38,623 bases of DNA from an uncultured Bacteroidales bacterium (GCA_946186495.1 CAMHNQ010000026.1:1-38623); one strand, 5' to 3'. Positions 1 to 8,383 are shown, counted from the stretch's first letter. Made by a program: numbers and translations. The notes: a model not told the origin generated them from the letters alone.

Positions 1-758
1 CCGTTGGTCGGCAGGGTGATGGTGTTGCCCTCCGAGATGGTCAGCTGGTCGCCGATAAGGGTAAGCGTCTGCGGAATGCCTACACCTGCGGGACCTTGCG
101 GACCCTCAGGACCGGCAGGACCTTGCGGACCCGTAGCACCTGGCAAGCCTTGCGGACCCTCTGGACCAGCAGGACCTTGCGGGCCTTGCGGACCCTCAGG
201 ACCGGCAGGACCTTGCGGACCTGTAGCGCCTGGCAAACCTTGTGGCCCTTGAGTCCCGTTTCGAAGCACGTATGTCTGCGGAGTTCCTCCTGCGGGGGTA
301 AGCACCAGCACGTATCCGGTGTCCGTGGGCAGGATGGTAAAGGCCGGAACATTCCCGGCTTGCGCTGCGTAGAGCGCATACGGCACGCTCATCATCTGTT
401 GGACACTCGTCACCGCGTAATTGCTCCCTCCGTTGGGGTCAATCTCGCTTTTCAGATAATACGGGCCGTTCCCCCAATCGATGGAGGAAAAACTTCCCTG
501 CGAGGCAATGCCATCCCCGATTACCAGGGTCATTAACCCGTTTGCATTGGTGGTGACGGTCTGGGTCTCCACGTAAACGGGCATTCCGTTTTCAGTACCC
601 TGCAATACGCTGATCCGGACCCCGACTGCGGAGTTGGTGACCAGCTGGTTGGTGGCATTGCGCACCACCGCCTGGTAGCTGAATTTCTCCGGAGCCTGTG
701 CGAACAGACTTGCCGCACAGCACACCAAGAAAGCGATTAATAAGTAAATCTTTTTCAT
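1..758 (-). CDS. Exported collagen-like protein, 3' end outside window
   Basis: The frame starts at the ATG read from 758 and stays open to the left edge, giving 252 residues without a stop. It begins with a signal peptide ([14 protein letters not shown], cleavage near SLFAQ). A globular N-terminal domain follows with the motif FSYQAVVRN, common at the start of exported Bacteroidota collagen-like proteins. Residues about 168-227 are about 20 Gly-X-Y triplets dominated by GPQ, GPA and GPE. After them comes [20 protein letters not shown], which usually leads into a C-terminal trimerisation or tail domain, here outside the window. Only 46 bases without a visible -7 box separate it from the T9SS-signal gene upstream, so the two are probably co-transcribed. 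The role is unknown; a surface filament or stalk is an inference. No sorting signal can be judged because the C-terminus is missing. Confidence 0.85.
   Translation of the reverse strand, partial: MKKIYLLIAFLVCCAASLFAQAPEKFSYQAVVRNATNQLVTNSAVGVRISVLQGTENGMPVYVETQTVTTNANGLMTLVIGDGIASQGSFSSIDWGNGPYYLKSEIDPNGGSNYAVTSVQQMMSVPYALYAAQAGNVPAFTILPTDTGYVLVLTPAGGTPQTYVLRNGTQGPQGLPGATGPQGPAGPEGPQGPQGPAGPEGPQGLPGATGPQGPAGPEGPQGPAGVGIPQTLTLIGDQLTISEGNTITLPTN
79..257 (-). repeat. Collagen Gly-X-Y coding repeat
   Basis: This stretch encodes the Gly-X-Y tract. It is itself built from near-identical copies of a module read as [12 protein letters not shown], alternating with GLPGAT. Base-level similarity between copies is high, with only scattered third-position changes. 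Such a tract can change length by slippage or recombination. Confidence 0.8.
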
Positions 759-804
759 AGTGATGTATATTTAAGAATAATGTAACACACAGCCTGTCGT
801 GACA

Positions 805-1290
805 CTACTTGCGCACCACTTTGAAAGTCTTGAGAGACTGTTCGCCGTCGCGAAGCTCCAGATAGTATGTTCCAGTGGCATATTGCCCGATTTGGAAAGT
901 GGTAAGGTCGCCTGTGACCAGTATCCGTTGCAACAGCTTCCCTTTGCTGTCGAAAAGATGGGCTTGGAGCCCGGTGGCGGGGATTTCCACCCCGTCAAGC
1001 CGCAGTTGGGCGAGGTTTTCAGAAGGATTAGGGTACACCACCGCGTTGAGGGTTATCTGCGGGTAATGGTTAACCCCCACGGTCATGATCTCATAGGGTT
1101 GCTGCACCCCTTCCGCAACAGAGACGGATCCACTGCTTCCGGAGGCCGTCTCAACCGCAATCTGTCCGACAGTGTAACTGACACTTCCCGAGGGAGTCTG
1201 CGCATCTCCGCCTACAGGAACCAAGGCGGACTGTCCAAGCGTGATTAAACTTAAACCACTTAAAAACAATAAGATAACAATTCTTTTCAT
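805..1290 (-). CDS. Small T9SS type A sorting-domain protein
   Basis: The product is 161 aa from the ATG at 1290. A longer in-frame start at 1335 is rejected because a -7 box lies at 1333-1340. A signal peptide (MKRIVILLFLSGLSLITLGQ) is followed by a short mature segment ending in GVQQPYEI. A type A T9SS C-terminal domain begins at the motif YPNPSENLAQL and ends in TFKVVRK. By family knowledge, proteins with this domain cross the outer membrane through the type IX system and are attached to the surface or released. Little is left between signal and sorting domain (roughly residues 21-80), and nothing in it suggests an enzyme. The downstream neighbour on the same strand is the collagen-like gene, so the pair may be one surface unit. 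The specific function is unknown. Confidence 0.85.
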   Translation of the reverse strand: MKRIVILLFLSGLSLITLGQSALVPVGGDAQTPSGSVSYTVGQIAVETASGSSGSVSVAEGVQQPYEIMTVGVNHYPQITLNAVVYPNPSENLAQLRLDGVEIPATGLQAHLFDSKGKLLQRILVTGDLTTFQIGQYATGTYYLELRDGEQSLKTFKVVRK

Positions 1291-1332
1291 TGTATATGAT
1301 TTTGTGTTTTTGCACAATAGATTATTTGAATG

Positions 1333-1340
1333 CAAAAATA
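1333..1340 (-). promoter_or_regulatory. -7 promoter box for the T9SS-signal gene
   Basis: Read on the minus strand this is TATTTTTG, an exact match to the Bacteroidota -7 consensus TAnnTTTG. It lies 43 bases upstream of the ATG at 1290. No convincing -33 TTG element was found at the expected distance. Confidence 0.6.
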
Positions 1341-1455
1341 TAATTTTCCGAATTGCTCTTCTTGTGCCGGCTCTTCGGCAAAAAAAGTGTTTGTAATATT
1401 CAATTTATTGAATATTAGTTTGTTATATCTTATTGTTATGGGCGGATGGCTGAAA

Positions 1456-1475
1456 AATACGTAAATTTACGTATT
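1456..1475. promoter_or_regulatory. Perfect 20-bp palindrome, possible regulator site
   Basis: The half-site AATACGTAAA is followed immediately by its exact reverse complement. It lies 8 bases past the response-regulator stop codon and about 115 bases upstream of the -7 box at 1333-1340. There is no T-tract on the minus strand after it, so it does not look like an intrinsic terminator. A dimeric LuxR/NarL-type regulator site is a plausible inference. Confidence 0.4.
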
Positions 1476-1483
1476 CGCGGTGG

Positions 1484-2122
1484 TCAACTTCTAACAATCC
1501 CGTGATCAAAGACCCAACGAATAAGTTCTGAAGTGCTGTTGAATCCTAACTTTCTGAAGATATGGTTTTTATGGGTTTCTACAGTACGTGTGCTAATGCA
1601 TAACACGTCAGCAATCTGTTTTACGCTTAGTCCTTTGGCGCACAGGCGTACGATATCCAGTTCCCGGCCGGTGAACATCTCTTCAGCCGGTCCCTTGGCT
1701 GTGGAAACAGCTTCTATAATCTCAGCAATGTCTTTTCCGAAATACTCGATGCCTCTATAGACGGAGTGGATGGCCGTTGTGAGGGTGTCGATGTCTGCAT
1801 ATTTGCTGATGAAGCCGCCGATACCCATCTCCACCAGCTGCAGGATGGTTTCCTGATTGGTGTCGGCGGAAATGACCAGCACCTTGATGTCTGAGCCGCG
1901 CTGTCGGAGGAAGCGCACCACATCAACGCCGCTGCCGTCGGGAAGCATGAGGTCGAGCAACACCACGTCCAGATTTTGGTTCTGTTTCAATAGCTGCTTG
2001 GCTTCCTGCACGGAGCCGGCCTCTGCCACAACCTGGCAATCGGCGTTCCGGTTCAAGGCCATAGTCATCCCCATCCGTGTCAGCATTTGGTCTTCGACAA
2101 GTAGGATGTTTATCTTTTCCAT
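1484..2122 (-). CDS. LuxR/NarL-type response regulator
   Basis: This is a 212-aa two-domain regulator. The receiver domain (about 1-120) has the acidic pair E10-D11, the phospho-acceptor D57 in VVLLDLMLPDG, and the conserved lysine region FISKYA. The C-terminal LuxR-type helix-turn-helix (about 147-205) contains ELDIVRLCAKGLSVKQIA and the recognition part STRTVETHKNHIFRKLG. The start codon overlaps the end of the upstream histidine kinase gene by 13 bases, indicating translational coupling and a cognate pair. By family knowledge, phosphorylation promotes dimerisation and DNA binding at inverted repeats. The palindrome at 1456-1475 is a candidate target. The signal sensed and the genes controlled cannot be read from the sequence. 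Confidence 0.93.
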   Translation of the reverse strand: MEKINILLVEDQMLTRMGMTMALNRNADCQVVAEAGSVQEAKQLLKQNQNLDVVLLDLMLPDGSGVDVVRFLRQRGSDIKVLVISADTNQETILQLVEMGIGGFISKYADIDTLTTAIHSVYRGIEYFGKDIAEIIEAVSTAKGPAEEMFTGRELDIVRLCAKGLSVKQIADVLCISTRTVETHKNHIFRKLGFNSTSELIRWVFDHGIVRS

Positions 2123-4077
2123 GGGGATGAGGGTTTTTGGGTTACATGGTGGAGGGGGATGGTAAGGGTGAATGTGCTTCCTTTTCCCTCATCGCTGGTG
2201 AATTGGAGGTCAGCATGAATCATGTTCGCCATTGTTTTGCAGACGACAAGACCCAATCCCGTGCCGGTTTCCTCTCGGGTGCCCAATGTGGAAATCTGGT
2301 TCAGGTGGAAAATGGTCTCCGCCTGCGCCTTTGTCATGCCTATCCCGTGGTCTGCCACAGAAAGGCAGACGTTGTTGTCAGACAAAGAGGAGACGATTTC
2401 CACAACACCACCTACGTGTGAGAATTTCACGGAGTTGAATATCAGATTACGGAGGATGGTGTCTATGCAGTTGCGGTCGGTGAAGACGTGGCAGGGTTCT
2501 TCCAGAGAGGTGACAAACCGGATACCTTTTGACTCTGCTGTTGGCCGCACAAGTTCGATGTTCCGGCGCACAATGGTGGTGAGGTCCACGCGGATGGGGT
2601 TGCATTTCATTCGTCCGCTCTCCAAGGATGTCCAGTCCAGCAGACTCGTCAGCAACTCACCCAGCCGCTTGCCGGATTCGTCCAGGGTGGCGATTTGTTC
2701 CTTCTTCGTGTCGTCGTCCACGTCGTCATAATGCTCATGCATGAAACCGAGGAGTTGGGACTGTGCCTGCACCGGGTTTTTCAAATCGTGGGATATGATG
2801 GAGAAGAAACGGTCTTTGACAGTGTTGATGTTGGCCAGTTCGGCATTGCGTTTCCGGCGAATTTCGGCCAGTTGATAGGCGTATATGGCGAGCATGACAG
2901 CCAAGAGCGCCACGCAGAGCAGCGTGACTGCGATGATACTGCGGTTACGTGTCTTGTTCCGTTGTCGTTCCAACTCCTGCTCCTTCTCCTTGACCTCGAA
3001 GCGGGCCTGGTACTCAGCGATAATCTGTTGCTGGCGTTCCTCGTTAAGCGAGTCCCTGAGGTTGGCGGACTGTTCCAGGTAGTCCATGGCTTTGTCGAGG
3101 CGGGCAGTGTTCTTGTACAGGATGCTCAGTTGCCGTTGGATACGCCAAAGTTGCGGGCGGAAGCCGGATGTCCGACAGAGCCGTTCCCCCTCAGTCAGGT
3201 GCTTTTCGGCATGATTGTACTGTTTCAGCTGTATTTCGCAGGAGCCAAGTTGCCTGAGGACGATAATCTTGTCCATGATATTGTTATGCCGCTCGAATAT
3301 GTCCAATGCCTGCAGGCAGGTTTCGCGGCATTCCGCCCAACGATGCTGATGGGCGAGTATGTCTGACTTTTGTGACAGCCGTACGCCCACTTTTTCCTCA
3401 CGCCCCGCCCGCGTGTCAATAGCTATCGCCTCCTCAATTTCCTTCAAAGCCTCCTGCGGACGGTCCATCAGCAGCAGAATTTCGCTTTTGACCCCGAGGC
3501 GGACGGCTAACGCCTTGTCGTCGTCGCCTTGCCGCTCAATACTGATGGCGCGGTCGCTGTATTCGAGAGCCTTGTCGTACTGTTTGGTGTGGCAGTGAAT
3601 TCCTGCGAGAATGTTTAGTGCGGTGCTGCGTATCTTGTCGTCGCCCAACCGTTCACCTACCTCGTGGCTTTTTTGCGCATAGCCGACAGCCTTGGCGAAA
3701 TCCCCTTGGCGGAAATAGGACAAAGCCAGCACCTCACAGCAGCTGGAAAGCCATTGCAACGAGTCTTTCGGGACACGGCCCTCCGCTTTCAGTCCCGATT
3801 CAATGGCCTGCGGGAAGTGGCCGGCATCATACTCGTGGAGACACATGCCAAGGTGCACCAGCATCTCGGCGAAATGACGGTCAACAGCGTGGATGTCCTT
3901 TATCGTTTGGTCGAACAGCTCCTCCCGCTGGAAAATGTCCAGCAATTGCTTGGCGTATTGAGTCTGGGCGCCCTTCTCGGCTTTCTCATAAAGCCGGTAC
4001 AGGGAATCCACCCGCCCCTGTCCGAACAACAGCAACGGAAATGTGAACAACGCCGCAAAGAAGAACCGTTTTCCCAT
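2110..4077 (-). CDS. TPR-containing sensor histidine kinase
   Basis: The product is 655 aa from the ATG at 4077. The longer start at 4107 is rejected because a -7 box (4097-4104) covers it. A signal peptide (MGKRFFFAALFTFPLLLFGQ) leads into a periplasmic region of tetratricopeptide repeats, roughly residues 70-330. A coiled coil (about 340-378), one membrane helix (about 380-401), and a HisKA domain with the H-box SIISHDLKNP (His430) follow. The HATPase domain shows an N-box (LRNLIFNSVKFSH), a G1 box (VADHGIGM) and a G2 box (GTGLGLVV). It should autophosphorylate on His430 and pass the phosphate to the overlapping response regulator. Kinases with periplasmic TPRs and LuxR-type partners are common in Bacteroidota. 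The ligand is not evident. Confidence 0.93.
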   Translation of the reverse strand: MGKRFFFAALFTFPLLLFGQGRVDSLYRLYEKAEKGAQTQYAKQLLDIFQREELFDQTIKDIHAVDRHFAEMLVHLGMCLHEYDAGHFPQAIESGLKAEGRVPKDSLQWLSSCCEVLALSYFRQGDFAKAVGYAQKSHEVGERLGDDKIRSTALNILAGIHCHTKQYDKALEYSDRAISIERQGDDDKALAVRLGVKSEILLLMDRPQEALKEIEEAIAIDTRAGREEKVGVRLSQKSDILAHQHRWAECRETCLQALDIFERHNNIMDKIIVLRQLGSCEIQLKQYNHAEKHLTEGERLCRTSGFRPQLWRIQRQLSILYKNTARLDKAMDYLEQSANLRDSLNEERQQQIIAEYQARFEVKEKEQELERQRNKTRNRSIIAVTLLCVALLAVMLAIYAYQLAEIRRKRNAELANINTVKDRFFSIISHDLKNPVQAQSQLLGFMHEHYDDVDDDTKKEQIATLDESGKRLGELLTSLLDWTSLESGRMKCNPIRVDLTTIVRRNIELVRPTAESKGIRFVTSLEEPCHVFTDRNCIDTILRNLIFNSVKFSHVGGVVEIVSSLSDNNVCLSVADHGIGMTKAQAETIFHLNQISTLGTREETGTGLGLVVCKTMANMIHADLQFTSDEGKGSTFTLTIPLHHVTQKPSSPWKR

Positions 4078-4096
4078 ACCATATATAATCGCGCTG

Positions 4097-4104
4097 CAAA
4101 AGTA
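4097..4104 (-). promoter_or_regulatory. -7 promoter box for the kinase-regulator operon
   Basis: On the minus strand this reads TACTTTTG, matching TAnnTTTG. It sits 20 bases upstream of the ATG at 4077 and overlaps the alternative start at 4107, which decides the kinase start. Confidence 0.6.
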
Positions 4105-4201
4105 CATAAATTGTGAATGCTTTGGTACGATGTTTTTTTCACCTTTCAGGCATCACCAAAAATAGTGACCGGAAGGATATGAAAAACGCAAGAAAAGGGG
4201 A

Positions 4202-4232
4202 TTGGTCACGTTACGAAAATGTTGTTTCTTTG
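4202..4232 (+). promoter_or_regulatory. Candidate promoter, plus strand
   Basis: TTG at 4202-4204 and TTTCTTTG at 4225-4232 are separated by 20 bases. This fits the Bacteroidota -33/-7 arrangement with one deviation (TT instead of TA). It points into a region with no coding frame that ends at the terminator 4292-4324. Confidence 0.35.
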
Positions 4233-4237
4233 CATCG

Positions 4238-4328
4238 TGAAAATCAGAGCAGAATTGTCATGATTTAATATAAAATTGGTTGTTGTTGATTGAAAAACGG
4301 AAAGCAAGTCGCTTTCCGTTTTTCGTAT
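4238..4328 (+). ncRNA. Candidate small RNA, about 90 nt
   Basis: A promoter-like pair (4202-4232) points right and a strong intrinsic terminator lies at 4292-4324 with T's after it. Nothing between them codes for a protein. The 4108-4367 interval holds no other gene. The idea is inference from promoter and terminator spacing only, and no known RNA family was recognised. The terminator could equally serve only the peptidase gene on the other strand. Confidence 0.3.
4292..4324. terminator. Bidirectional intrinsic terminator
   Basis: A perfect 14-bp stem (GAAAAACGGAAAGC with its complement) closes a 5-base loop. A-rich and T-rich arms on both sides make it usable in either direction. On the minus strand it lies 44 bases past the stop of the prolyl oligopeptidase gene and upstream of the kinase promoter, so it should separate those units. 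Confidence 0.85.
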
Positions 4329-4367
4329 AGGGGTAAATTGCAGATTTTGTGATAGCCCATTGCAGCT

Positions 4368-6497
4368 TTAATATTTCGGGTCCACGCCCATGTTGAAGAA
4401 GATGAACGAATAGATGTCCACCACTTCGTCGATGGCCTTGTCTAAGGGTTTGCCGCCGCCGTGGCCCGCGTTGCTCTCGATGCGGATGAGGTGCGGCTTG
4501 TCGCCGATGTCGCTGTTCTGCAAGGCAGCCGCGTACTTGAACGAGTGTGCGGGTACCACCCGGTCGTCGTGGTCGGCGGTGGTCACCAAAATGGCGGGGT
4601 ACTCCTTGCCGTTTTGGATGGAGTGCAGCGGGGAGTACTTGTAGAGGTACTCGAACATCTCCTTGCTGTCTTCGCTGGTGCCGTAATCCACCGCCCAGTA
4701 GCGGCCAATGGTGAACTTATGGTAGCGCAGCATATCCATGACGCCCACCTGCGGGATCGCCACCGCGAAGAGGTCGGGACGTTGGTTCACGACCGCGCCG
4801 ACGAGCAGTCCGCCGTTGGATCCGCCTTGCAACGCCAATTTCTCCTTGCTGGTATATCCTTGACTGATCAGGAATTCGGCTGCCGCAATGCAGTCGTCGA
4901 AAACGTTCTGCTTTTTCAGCTTCGTGCCGGCCTCGTGCCACGCCTTGCCGTACTCGCCGCCGCCGCGCAGGTTCGCGATGGCCAGCACGCCGCCCTGCTC
5001 CAGCCAGGCGACCCGCGTCGCGCTGAAGCTCGGAGTGAGCGAGATGTTGAAACCGCCGTACCCGTAGAGCAGCGTGGGGTTGCTGCCGTCCATCTTGATG
5101 CCCTTCTTGTGAGTGATGAACATCGGGACCTTGGTGCCGTCTTTCGAGGTGAAGAATTTCTGCTCAGTGACGTATTCGTCGGCATTGAACTTGATCTCGG
5201 ACTTCTTGTACAGAGTCGATTTGTTGTGGACGACATCATATTTATATATGGTCGCCGGGGTAGTGTATGAGGTCACGGTGTAGAAGGTCTCCGTGTCGTC
5301 GGCCTCGCCGCTGAAGCCGCCGATGGTGCCGATCATGTCGTTGTCGAGGTTGCCGAGGAACTGGCCGCCCTCATCGAAAATCTTCACGAGCGAGCGGGCG
5401 TCCTTGGTGTAGTTGGCAATCAGCCGTTTGCCGATGTGGCTGACACCTGTGAGCACCTCGCCCTTGGTGGCGGGGATGACCTCCGTCCAGCCCATCGTGT
5501 TGAGGCTGCCGACCGGGATGCTGATGACCTGGTACTCCGGGGCGTTGTGGTTGGTCATCACGAGAAAGTGGCCGTCGATTTCATCAATCACGGCATAATC
5601 GTCCGTGAAATCGGTCACGGCTTTGACAAACTGCGCCTTTGGATTTTCCAAATCTTTGTAATACAGCGAATTGCCTGACGTGGATTCGCTGCCGTAAATC
5701 ACCAAGTAGCGTTTGTTGACGACATCGGCGGAGAAGCTGAGGTTCGGGTTGGTGCGGTCCTCGTAGGCCAGCTGGTCCTCCTTTTGGTCGGTGCCGACTT
5801 TGTGGTAGTAGAGTTTGCCGTTCTCGTTCACGCCGGAGAGCTCGTTCTTGGGCTCTGGGAATCGGCTGTAGAAGAAGCCGTCGTCCTTCCAGGCGATGCC
5901 GGAGAACTTCACCCATACGAGGTGGTCGTTCAACACCTTTCCGGTTTCAATGTCCTTGACGTAGATTTCCTGCCAGTCGCTGCCGTTGCGGGAGATGGCA
6001 TAGCCGAGGTAGCGGCCGTCGTCGGAGATGCCGAGCGTGGAAAGCGCCACGGTGCCGTCGTCGGAGAGCTTGTTGGGGTCGAGCAGCTCTACGGCCTCGC
6101 CGTCAAGGGCGTTCTTGTAGTAGAGTACGCTCTGGTTCTGCAGGCCGTCGTTGCGGTAGAAGAAGTAGCGGTCACCCTTCTTCCACGGCGCACCCTCTTT
6201 CGGGTAGTTCAGCAGTTCCTTCAAGTGCTGTTTCATCTTCTCGCGGTAGGGGATCTGCGACAGAAACCGGTCGGTCACTGCGTTCTGGGCCTTCACCCAG
6301 TTGGCGGTCTCCTCGGAGTAGTCGTCCTCGAGCCAGCGGTAGGGGTCTGGCACGGCAACACCGAAATATTCGTCCACGGTGTCGCATTTCTTGGTTTCGG
6401 GGTATTCCACCTTCGTAACCGTGTTGTTCTTCTTATTACAAGATGCAAGCATAATGATGATAGTTAATGCTAAAATACTGACAGTTAGTTTTTTCAT
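4368..6497 (-). CDS. Prolyl oligopeptidase family lipoprotein (S9A)
   Basis: The product is 709 aa from the ATG at 6497. A longer frame to 6602 would put the signal sequence internally and crosses the -7 box at 6527-6534. The N-terminus is a lipoprotein signal (MKKLTVSILALTIIIMLASC, lipid-modified Cys20). An N-terminal beta-propeller region (about 30-440) begins with DPYRWLEDDYSEE, typical of S9A prolyl endopeptidases. The alpha/beta-hydrolase domain (about 480-709) carries the triad Ser560 in GGSNGG, Asp645 in DHDDRV and His679 in NAGHGGG. These positions resemble the known prolyl oligopeptidase triad order and spacing. It should cleave short peptides after proline in the periplasm or at the outer membrane, supporting peptide nutrition. 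It has its own promoter and terminator and so is probably monocistronic. Confidence 0.95.
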   Translation of the reverse strand: MKKLTVSILALTIIIMLASCNKKNNTVTKVEYPETKKCDTVDEYFGVAVPDPYRWLEDDYSEETANWVKAQNAVTDRFLSQIPYREKMKQHLKELLNYPKEGAPWKKGDRYFFYRNDGLQNQSVLYYKNALDGEAVELLDPNKLSDDGTVALSTLGISDDGRYLGYAISRNGSDWQEIYVKDIETGKVLNDHLVWVKFSGIAWKDDGFFYSRFPEPKNELSGVNENGKLYYHKVGTDQKEDQLAYEDRTNPNLSFSADVVNKRYLVIYGSESTSGNSLYYKDLENPKAQFVKAVTDFTDDYAVIDEIDGHFLVMTNHNAPEYQVISIPVGSLNTMGWTEVIPATKGEVLTGVSHIGKRLIANYTKDARSLVKIFDEGGQFLGNLDNDMIGTIGGFSGEADDTETFYTVTSYTTPATIYKYDVVHNKSTLYKKSEIKFNADEYVTEQKFFTSKDGTKVPMFITHKKGIKMDGSNPTLLYGYGGFNISLTPSFSATRVAWLEQGGVLAIANLRGGGEYGKAWHEAGTKLKKQNVFDDCIAAAEFLISQGYTSKEKLALQGGSNGGLLVGAVVNQRPDLFAVAIPQVGVMDMLRYHKFTIGRYWAVDYGTSEDSKEMFEYLYKYSPLHSIQNGKEYPAILVTTADHDDRVVPAHSFKYAAALQNSDIGDKPHLIRIESNAGHGGGKPLDKAIDEVVDIYSFIFFNMGVDPKY

Positions 6498-6526
6498 TGA
6501 TAAGATATTTGAATTGATACGTGGTG

Positions 6527-6534
6527 CAAAGATA
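6527..6534 (-). promoter_or_regulatory. -7 promoter box for the prolyl oligopeptidase gene
   Basis: On the minus strand this is TATCTTTG, an exact TAnnTTTG match, 30 bases upstream of the ATG at 6497. It supports the short start of the lipoprotein. Confidence 0.65.
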
Positions 6535-6668
6535 TGTTTTTTAGTGAAAGATGGTTGGCGGATGTCGGTGTTGGAAATATGCCACCAGGACGGGCTTGTC
6601 ACGAATTGCCCGTATAGGGCATTGGTCCTGCCGGGTGACCCGTGCCGAGCGATGGCGAGTGGGCGCGG

Positions 6669-7796
6669 CTATATCCCCGAATTCCGGATCTTCGACGCCG
6701 CTACTGCCGCAGAAGCGAACGCGAAGTAGAGGTTGTATCCCCCGCATACACCGTCAACATCCAGCATCTCGCCGAGAATGTAGAGGTTTTTGAACCTTTT
6801 TGAGGCGAAGTTCCCGTCAATTTCCGCCAAGTCGATGCCGCCATGGGCCACCTGCGCCCCTTCCAACGGGTAGGTGTCTGCTATCCGGAAGACGAGACGG
6901 TGGGTGTCGAAGGGATTTTGACGGTATAGGTCAGCCAGTTTAGGATGTAACAATCCATTGATGTTCCGGTTGTTATGTAAGTATGTGTTCGTGTCGAAGT
7001 TCTCGTCCCAATAGGTTAGGTTGATTTCCAAACGGCAGTTATTCGGTGAGATGAGCCGTCGGTAATAGGCGGACATGTTCATGACCACAATGCCAGATAT
7101 GCCATCGTCTTTGAAGGTAATCTCCCCTGACTCTTTGTGAATCAAGTTGTTGCCTTGATATAAGGATACAATCGCTTTCGTGCGGCATCCAGACAGGGAC
7201 TTTGGGTAGTCTTTCAAAACAAAACCGGCCAATGAGGGTTTCAAATCATTGACTTTCAATGATAAACTTTGAACATACCCGTTGTATCCCTTCTGGTTTT
7301 TCGGAATCATGCCGGCAGGGGAACCCGAGGTAAGCACAAGGGTGTCGAACTTTGTGGGTTCATCATCGACTATCCATTTATCCATTTTGTATTCAACGTG
7401 TTGGATATCATGTTCGGTTGTTATACGAATATGGTCTGAAGAGAAGTCAGAAAGCACATCGACCACGGTTTGGGAGAATTGAGTGGCAGGATAGACGCGG
7501 CCTTCGTCATCAGAGATGGTCACGAGTCCCCATGCAGCAAATTGGTTTTCAAGCTGTTCTGGTGGATATATTTTCAAGAGATTTGCCAAAAATGCGGGTT
7601 GGTTGTAGTGGTCAGGGCGTATGTTTCGGTTGAAGATATTGGCCTTGCCGCCTCCCGAGGCGCGTAGTTTTGCTCCCACCTGCCGGTTTTTTTCGAAAAC
7701 GGTCACGTTGAGGGAACGCACTTCGGAAAGTTTTTTCGCGAGGAAAAGCCCGGACGCGCCGGCCCCTACAACGGCTATGTTCCGGGTGCGGTTCAT
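6669..7796 (-). CDS. NAD(P)/FAD-dependent oxidoreductase, BaiN/HI0933 type
   Basis: The product is 375 aa. The N-terminal dinucleotide fold shows AVVGAGASGLFLAKKL (about residues 9-24), and an acidic residue (VFEK) ends the second strand. GGGKANIFNRN is the segment that characterises the HI0933/BaiN/RdsA flavoprotein family. The C-terminus has ILGEMLDVDGVCGGYNLYFA, the family's second FAD-contact motif. The family is about 400 aa long, so this copy is full or slightly short. Its start overlaps the guanylate kinase stop by ATGA, so translation is coupled and both come from the promoter at 8384-8391. The substrate is not known; bile-acid chemistry is reported for BaiN, but nothing here supports that specifically. 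Confidence 0.88.
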   Translation of the reverse strand: MNRTRNIAVVGAGASGLFLAKKLSEVRSLNVTVFEKNRQVGAKLRASGGGKANIFNRNIRPDHYNQPAFLANLLKIYPPEQLENQFAAWGLVTISDDEGRVYPATQFSQTVVDVLSDFSSDHIRITTEHDIQHVEYKMDKWIVDDEPTKFDTLVLTSGSPAGMIPKNQKGYNGYVQSLSLKVNDLKPSLAGFVLKDYPKSLSGCRTKAIVSLYQGNNLIHKESGEITFKDDGISGIVVMNMSAYYRRLISPNNCRLEINLTYWDENFDTNTYLHNNRNINGLLHPKLADLYRQNPFDTHRLVFRIADTYPLEGAQVAHGGIDLAEIDGNFASKRFKNLYILGEMLDVDGVCGGYNLYFAFASAAVAASKIRNSGI

Positions 7797-8362
7797 TCCT
7801 TGTCCAAAAATTCGCGGATGGTCCGGAGCGTTTCGGCGCGGGCGTCGTCAAGGTTGTCGTTAAGTATGACGCGGTCGAAGCGGGGGGCGAAAGTGAGTTC
7901 GTACTCGGCTTTCGCGACCCGTTTGCGCAGCGACTCCTCGGTCTCGGTGCCCCGTTTGCGCAGTCGGTTTTCCAGCTCCTCCACGGTGGGTGGCTTCACA
8001 AAGATGGCCAACGCATTGTCGCCGAAGTACTTCTTGATGTTGAGGCCTCCCTTTACGTCCACATCGAAAATGACGGTTTTGCCCTCGTCCCAGATGCGTT
8101 GGATTTCGCTTTTGAGTGTCCCGTAGAACTGGTTTCGGTAAACTTCTTCCCATTCGAGGAAATCGTCGTGTTCGATGCCTTTTCGGAAGTCTTCGACAGA
8201 CAGGAAGTGGTAGTCGCGTCCGTTGACCTCCCCCTCTCGCATGGCGCGGGTGGTCGCGGAAGTGGAGAATCTCAGTTCAGGAAGGTAGTCCAGAACATGC
8301 TTGACGATAGAAGTCTTGCCGGCCCCGGAAGGCGCGGACATGATGATTACTTTGCCTTTCAT
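7793..8362 (-). CDS. gmk: Guanylate kinase
   Basis: The product is 189 aa, starting at the ATG read from 8362. An upstream in-frame TTG at 8386 is rejected because it lies inside the -7 box. The P-loop is SAPSGAGKTS (residues 9-18). The GMP-binding region has STSATTRAMREGEVNGRDYHFLS split across the NMP-binding domain, followed by the FLEWEEVY segment. VIFDVDVKGGLNIK and the lid region RLRKRGTETEESLRKR follow in the usual order. It phosphorylates GMP to GDP in the cytoplasm. Length and motif order match the family. It is the first gene of a two-gene unit with the flavoprotein gene downstream and is divergent from the hexosaminidase gene. Confidence 0.97.
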   Translation of the reverse strand: MKGKVIIMSAPSGAGKTSIVKHVLDYLPELRFSTSATTRAMREGEVNGRDYHFLSVEDFRKGIEHDDFLEWEEVYRNQFYGTLKSEIQRIWDEGKTVIFDVDVKGGLNIKKYFGDNALAIFVKPPTVEELENRLRKRGTETEESLRKRVAKAEYELTFAPRFDRVILNDNLDDARAETLRTIREFLDKE

Positions 8363-8383
8363 AACAGGTTGCTTTTGTCGCGG

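Noticed and set aside
4-536. Plus-strand frames rich in Gly-Pro or Arg-Thr opposite the collagen repeat
   Set aside because: They are shadows of the Gly-X-Y repeat in other frames. The minus frame has the signal peptide and the conserved N-terminal domain.
1365-1380. Small hairpin TGCCG...CGGCA near poly-A considered as a terminator
   Set aside because: The A-run follows on the plus strand, so on the minus strand the T's come before the hairpin, which is the wrong order. The stem is only 5 bp.
4461-5270. 269-codon plus-strand frame opposite the peptidase
   Set aside because: It covers the catalytic domain of a full prolyl oligopeptidase read on the other strand, and its own translation has no family features.
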